Positions 61,325-64,000 of a stretch of 64,000 bases of DNA are shown here, one piece after another. The DNA comes from Pseudohongiella acticola (GTDB taxonomy: Bacteria > Pseudomonadota > Gammaproteobacteria > Pseudomonadales > Pseudohongiellaceae): NCBI RefSeq assembly GCF_001758195.1, contig NZ_MASR01000001.1, forward strand, positions 1,426,001-1,490,000, written 5' to 3'. The notes beneath the pieces are model-generated. The model was not told the DNA's origin, did not search any database, and saw nothing but the letters and a program-made list of their open reading frames with translations. A program made the translations under genes and the position numbers. Within the stretch, counting starts at the first letter, position 1, and every line of letters starts with the position of its first letter.

Positions 61325-63337
61325 ATGTTTGCCAACCGATTGTATGCCGTTGTCATGGCGCTGACCATGATGCTGACGGCAGGTTCTGCCCAGGCCCAGC
61401 CACCACGCCAGCCCGTTGAAGGCAACCCGGTTCGCACACCCTACTCCACCGATGTGCAACCGGAATGGTTAACGCAGGTGATGCCGGCAGCCGATTCATT
61501 CTCCGACAAACAGGGAGAGCCGCCCGTCTACGAAGCGTTTCAGGCAACCGACAACGGTGGTCGGGAACTGGTTGGTTATGTTTTTCTGACCGCGGATGTG
61601 CCACCGGAAGAGCGTGGTTTCAGCGCTCCGATCCCGATGCTGGTGGGTATGAACCTGAACAATGAACTCACCGGCATGAAGATCCTCAGCTATGTTGAAT
61701 CCTATTCCAGTACACTGGGCGACTTCCTTGCCGACCCGGTGTTTCAGGGTCAGTTTGCCGGGAAATCGATTGCCGATGACTTTCGCCTCAACAGCGATAT
61801 CGATGGCATTACCGGCGCCACCGTGAGCACCTTTGCCATTACCCGCGGCATTCGCGAAGCCGCGCGCCGCGTTGCCGGTGCCTATAACGGCTTTACCCCG
61901 GGCTCAGCACTGGAGCGAGCCCGGCACGCAAAAATTCTGGAAGAAATGCAGCAGTCCAGCTGGGATGATCTGGTTGAGCAGGGCGTCATCAAGCAGATCA
62001 GCATGACACTGCCGGCAGGTGAAATCCTGACGCTGACCTTCATCTATATGGGCCACCCGGCGCTGGGTGAATATTTAATTGGTAACACCGCCTACGCGCG
62101 CGCCGAGCGTGATGCCAGCGCCCGACTGGGCGGCAACCAGATGATCCTGATGGCTGTGGGCGGTGATGGTTTTCAGCAATTCCGGCAGGACCGCTTGCAG
62201 TTGCAGCAGGGCGATCTGCCCATGCGACGCCTGACCGCCAATCTGCTGGTAACTGCCGGCAATGCTGATGCAGGCCTGATCGCCGACCGCGCTGAATTTG
62301 CCGGTGCCATTGTGCTGGATGATCGTTACGACCTGTCACAGCCCATCAATATCTTTTATCAGCCACTGGGCAGCCTGGAGCCTTACGAGCTGCAATATGA
62401 AATCCTGGGCCTGGGGCAGCGCCTGGCCAGTGGCGAGGCGCTACTCAGTGAGGCGGAAATTGAGCGTATCATCCGCCAGGAAAACAGTGCCCTGCATCAG
62501 TTTCTCAATGATCCGCCGTGGGGTGTGACGCCCTGGAACGAGGTCGCCATGCTGCTGCTGATCTTTGCCCTGGTGCTTATTGCCTTTTTCCGCAAGGACG
62601 CACGTTGGCGCTGGGCGGCACTGACACTGGTGATGGTCTACCTGGGCTTCATGAAGGCTGGTTTTCTGTCGGTGGCGCATATTACCGGCGTCATGCTGCA
62701 GGGGCCGGGTTTTCTGCTCAGCAACCTGCCGCTGCTGATGATCGTGGTGTTCACCGTGGTTACCACACTGATCTGGGGTCGCCTGTTCTGTTCATCGCTG
62801 TGTCCGTTTGGCGCCGTGCAGGACTTCATTACCCGTTTTTCACCGCGGCGCTGGCGCGTAAAAGTACCGCAGAAATGGCACGATGCCGGCATTTACCTTA
62901 AATACGGCTTCCTGGCCGTCATTATCGGTGCTGCGCTGTTTGCCAATAACGTTGGCATATTCCAGTATTTTGAGCCCTTTGGCACCCTGTTTTTCCTGAG
63001 CGGATCCATACTGCTGTTTGCCATTCTGGCGGCGATTCTGGCCGCCTGCGTGGTTGTGCCCCGCTTCTATTGCCGATACGCCTGCCCGCTGGGTGCAGCA
63101 CTGGGCGTGGTGTCGTTTGTCAGCCCGCTTCGTATCAAGCGTGTGCCGCAGTGCACTGTGTGTACCGTCTGCGAACACGCCTGTCCGACGGGCGCGATCC
63201 GTCGCGAGAACATCGACTTCAAGGAATGTGTGCGTTGCGATATCTGCGAACGCAAACTGATCGACAAGGCCGGTTCATGCCGTCACGACATGAGCAAAAT
63301 CATTGTGCGCCACAAGGAACTGAAAGCAGCGCCGTAA
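61325..63337 (+). CDS. NosR/NirI-like FMN-binding iron-sulfur membrane protein
   Basis: 670 aa. Signal peptide ending SAQAQ. Periplasmic FMN-binding domain with GITGATVSTFAI (flavinyl Thr motif, about residue 160). Five to six helices from about 400. Two cytoplasmic CxxxCP boxes (CSSLCPFGA, CRYACPLGA) and two ferredoxin-type clusters (CTVCTVCEHACPTGAI; KECVRCDICERKLIDKAGSC). This is the NosR/NirI/RnfD-like electron-transfer architecture. No nosZ or other nos gene is nearby, so the partner oxidoreductase is unknown and the nosR symbol is not justified. CAGGA lies upstream of the ATG. Confidence 0.85.
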   Translation: MFANRLYAVVMALTMMLTAGSAQAQPPRQPVEGNPVRTPYSTDVQPEWLTQVMPAADSFSDKQGEPPVYEAFQATDNGGRELVGYVFLTADVPPEERGFSAPIPMLVGMNLNNELTGMKILSYVESYSSTLGDFLADPVFQGQFAGKSIADDFRLNSDIDGITGATVSTFAITRGIREAARRVAGAYNGFTPGSALERARHAKILEEMQQSSWDDLVEQGVIKQISMTLPAGEILTLTFIYMGHPALGEYLIGNTAYARAERDASARLGGNQMILMAVGGDGFQQFRQDRLQLQQGDLPMRRLTANLLVTAGNADAGLIADRAEFAGAIVLDDRYDLSQPINIFYQPLGSLEPYELQYEILGLGQRLASGEALLSEAEIERIIRQENSALHQFLNDPPWGVTPWNEVAMLLLIFALVLIAFFRKDARWRWAALTLVMVYLGFMKAGFLSVAHITGVMLQGPGFLLSNLPLLMIVVFTVVTTLIWGRLFCSSLCPFGAVQDFITRFSPRRWRVKVPQKWHDAGIYLKYGFLAVIIGAALFANNVGIFQYFEPFGTLFFLSGSILLFAILAAILAACVVVPRFYCRYACPLGAALGVVSFVSPLRIKRVPQCTVCTVCEHACPTGAIRRENIDFKECVRCDICERKLIDKAGSCRHDMSKIIVRHKELKAAP

Positions 63338-63358
63338 GCGCTGCCTACAATCCAACAC

Positions 63359-63904
63359 TCAGTCCAGCACAATGGGCAGGCGCTCGGTATAACGGGCGTC
63401 ATTGATGCGCGCTGGCGCCAACTCACCGGCCAGCAGGCGCTCGACGTCATCGGTAATCAAGGCGATGGCGTCAATGCGCACTTCAGGATCCAGCGCCGCC
63501 ACCATGACACCGCCCCACAGGCTGAGCATCCGCGTATCGATAATCCGCTCGTCATTGTCCTTGGCCCACTCGGCTGCAATCAATACGCCCAGGTTGTCAC
63601 GCATCTCCGCCACCTGCTCGCTCTGCTGCGGACTCAGATCGCTGAGCACTACCGGTGTCATGTCGTTCCAGCCCGTTGCCATCATTTCCCAGCCTTCGTA
63701 GAAACGCACAACCCAGGTCAGGTACTCAACATCGGACTGCTGTGCCTGATTGTCCAGATCCTGCTGATAGGCCTGCAGGAAAATTGACTGCTCTGGTACT
63801 GTCTCCGGCCATTCACTGAGCACGCGCGAACTGGCACAGCCAGCCAGCATCAGCAAACACAGCACGATCAGGGGTATACGACAGCGAGGTAAACGCACAA
63901 ACAC
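63359..63904 (-). CDS. Lipoprotein, hypothetical
   Basis: 181 aa from GTG 63904 (a second GTG at 63898 has better spacing from GGAG). Lipobox LAGC near residue 22 after a hydrophobic stretch. The remainder is helical with VEYLTWVVRFYEGWEMMATGWNDMTP and SLWGGVMVAAL; it is a small conserved-looking lipoprotein I cannot assign. The gene converges on the NosR-like gene 21 nt away. Confidence 0.7.
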   Translation of the reverse strand: MFVRLPRCRIPLIVLCLLMLAGCASSRVLSEWPETVPEQSIFLQAYQQDLDNQAQQSDVEYLTWVVRFYEGWEMMATGWNDMTPVVLSDLSPQQSEQVAEMRDNLGVLIAAEWAKDNDERIIDTRMLSLWGGVMVAALDPEVRIDAIALITDDVERLLAGELAPARINDARYTERLPIVLD

Positions 63905-64000
63905 TCTCCAACAGACGGTTGATTCAATTGACGACTATCGCCATTATAAGCAAATCGAGCGCGCATGCGAGACGCCGCGCCAAACCCGACAGGATCCAGC

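Noticed and set aside
61325-63337. Naming the gene nosR
   Set aside because: No nos genes are nearby; many NosR-like proteins serve other pathways.

Overview
The window looks like chromosome from a free-living, probably marine, gammaproteobacterium. This is inferred from the gene families, not from a marker gene: a monomeric NADP-isocitrate dehydrogenase, TonB/PepSY iron uptake with Fur-like boxes, many secreted FG-GAP, GMC and alpha/beta-hydrolase proteins, and a NosR-type flavo-iron-sulfur protein. I cannot name the genus. It has two halves of different character, meeting near 23.2 kb.

Left half (1-23.2 kb): a decayed, repeatedly invaded genomic island. It starts inside a tyrosine recombinase gene that enters from outside the window. 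Next come a predicted HUH (rolling-circle type) nuclease and a second, convergent tyrosine recombinase. From 4 to 10.7 kb the DNA is a patchwork: a broken NUC1-type nuclease, a likely integron cassette (YkgJ-like protein) cut by an IS3-type end, IS66 and IS3 fragments, an orphan PD-(D/E)XK-like nuclease, a 125-bp direct repeat, an 80-bp dispersed repeat in three copies, a secreted HNH nuclease, and an HTH-type hypothetical gene that shares a duplicated 3' hairpin/terminator module with the HNH gene. A chromosomal tRNA-Arg(TCG) lies at 11.1 kb. After it come defence genes: a beta-class DNA methyltransferase with a facing putative endonuclease and an AlkA-like glycosylase (11.6-14.5 kb), a tRNA-Leu-like 3' fragment (possible att scar), a GmrSD/DUF262-DUF1524 protein, IS3 remnants, and a GC-richer five-gene operon (22.7 to 17.6 kb, minus strand). 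That operon encodes an EcoRI-family methylase, a D12-class methylase, an unknown 189-aa protein, a McrB-like AAA+ protein without an N-terminal domain, and a McrC-like nuclease. It resembles LlaJI/LlaI/BsuMI-type restriction-modification more than plain type IV McrBC and is the best candidate here for an undescribed system.

Right half (23.3-64 kb): ordinary-looking, densely packed chromosomal genes, many with signal peptides. These are a DPP-IV-like peptidase, a Phd/ParE toxin-antitoxin pair with a palindromic operator, an M24 peptidase-like protein, an amidohydrolase, two paralogous redoxin-like/haem c/PHM-like copper monooxygenase fusions flanking an FG-GAP protein, a GMC oxidoreductase with its small subunit, an epoxide-hydrolase-like enzyme, a diguanylate cyclase split by a frameshift in a C7 tract, a translationally coupled FG-GAP/hydrolase pair, a paraoxonase-like lactonase, an SDR, an iron-uptake group, a serine hydrolase, two histidine kinases with a LuxR-type regulator, isocitrate dehydrogenase, a glutaredoxin-MauE fusion, an isoprenylcysteine-methyltransferase-like protein, a NosR-like protein and a lipoprotein.

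Family names rest on motifs read by eye. No database search was possible.
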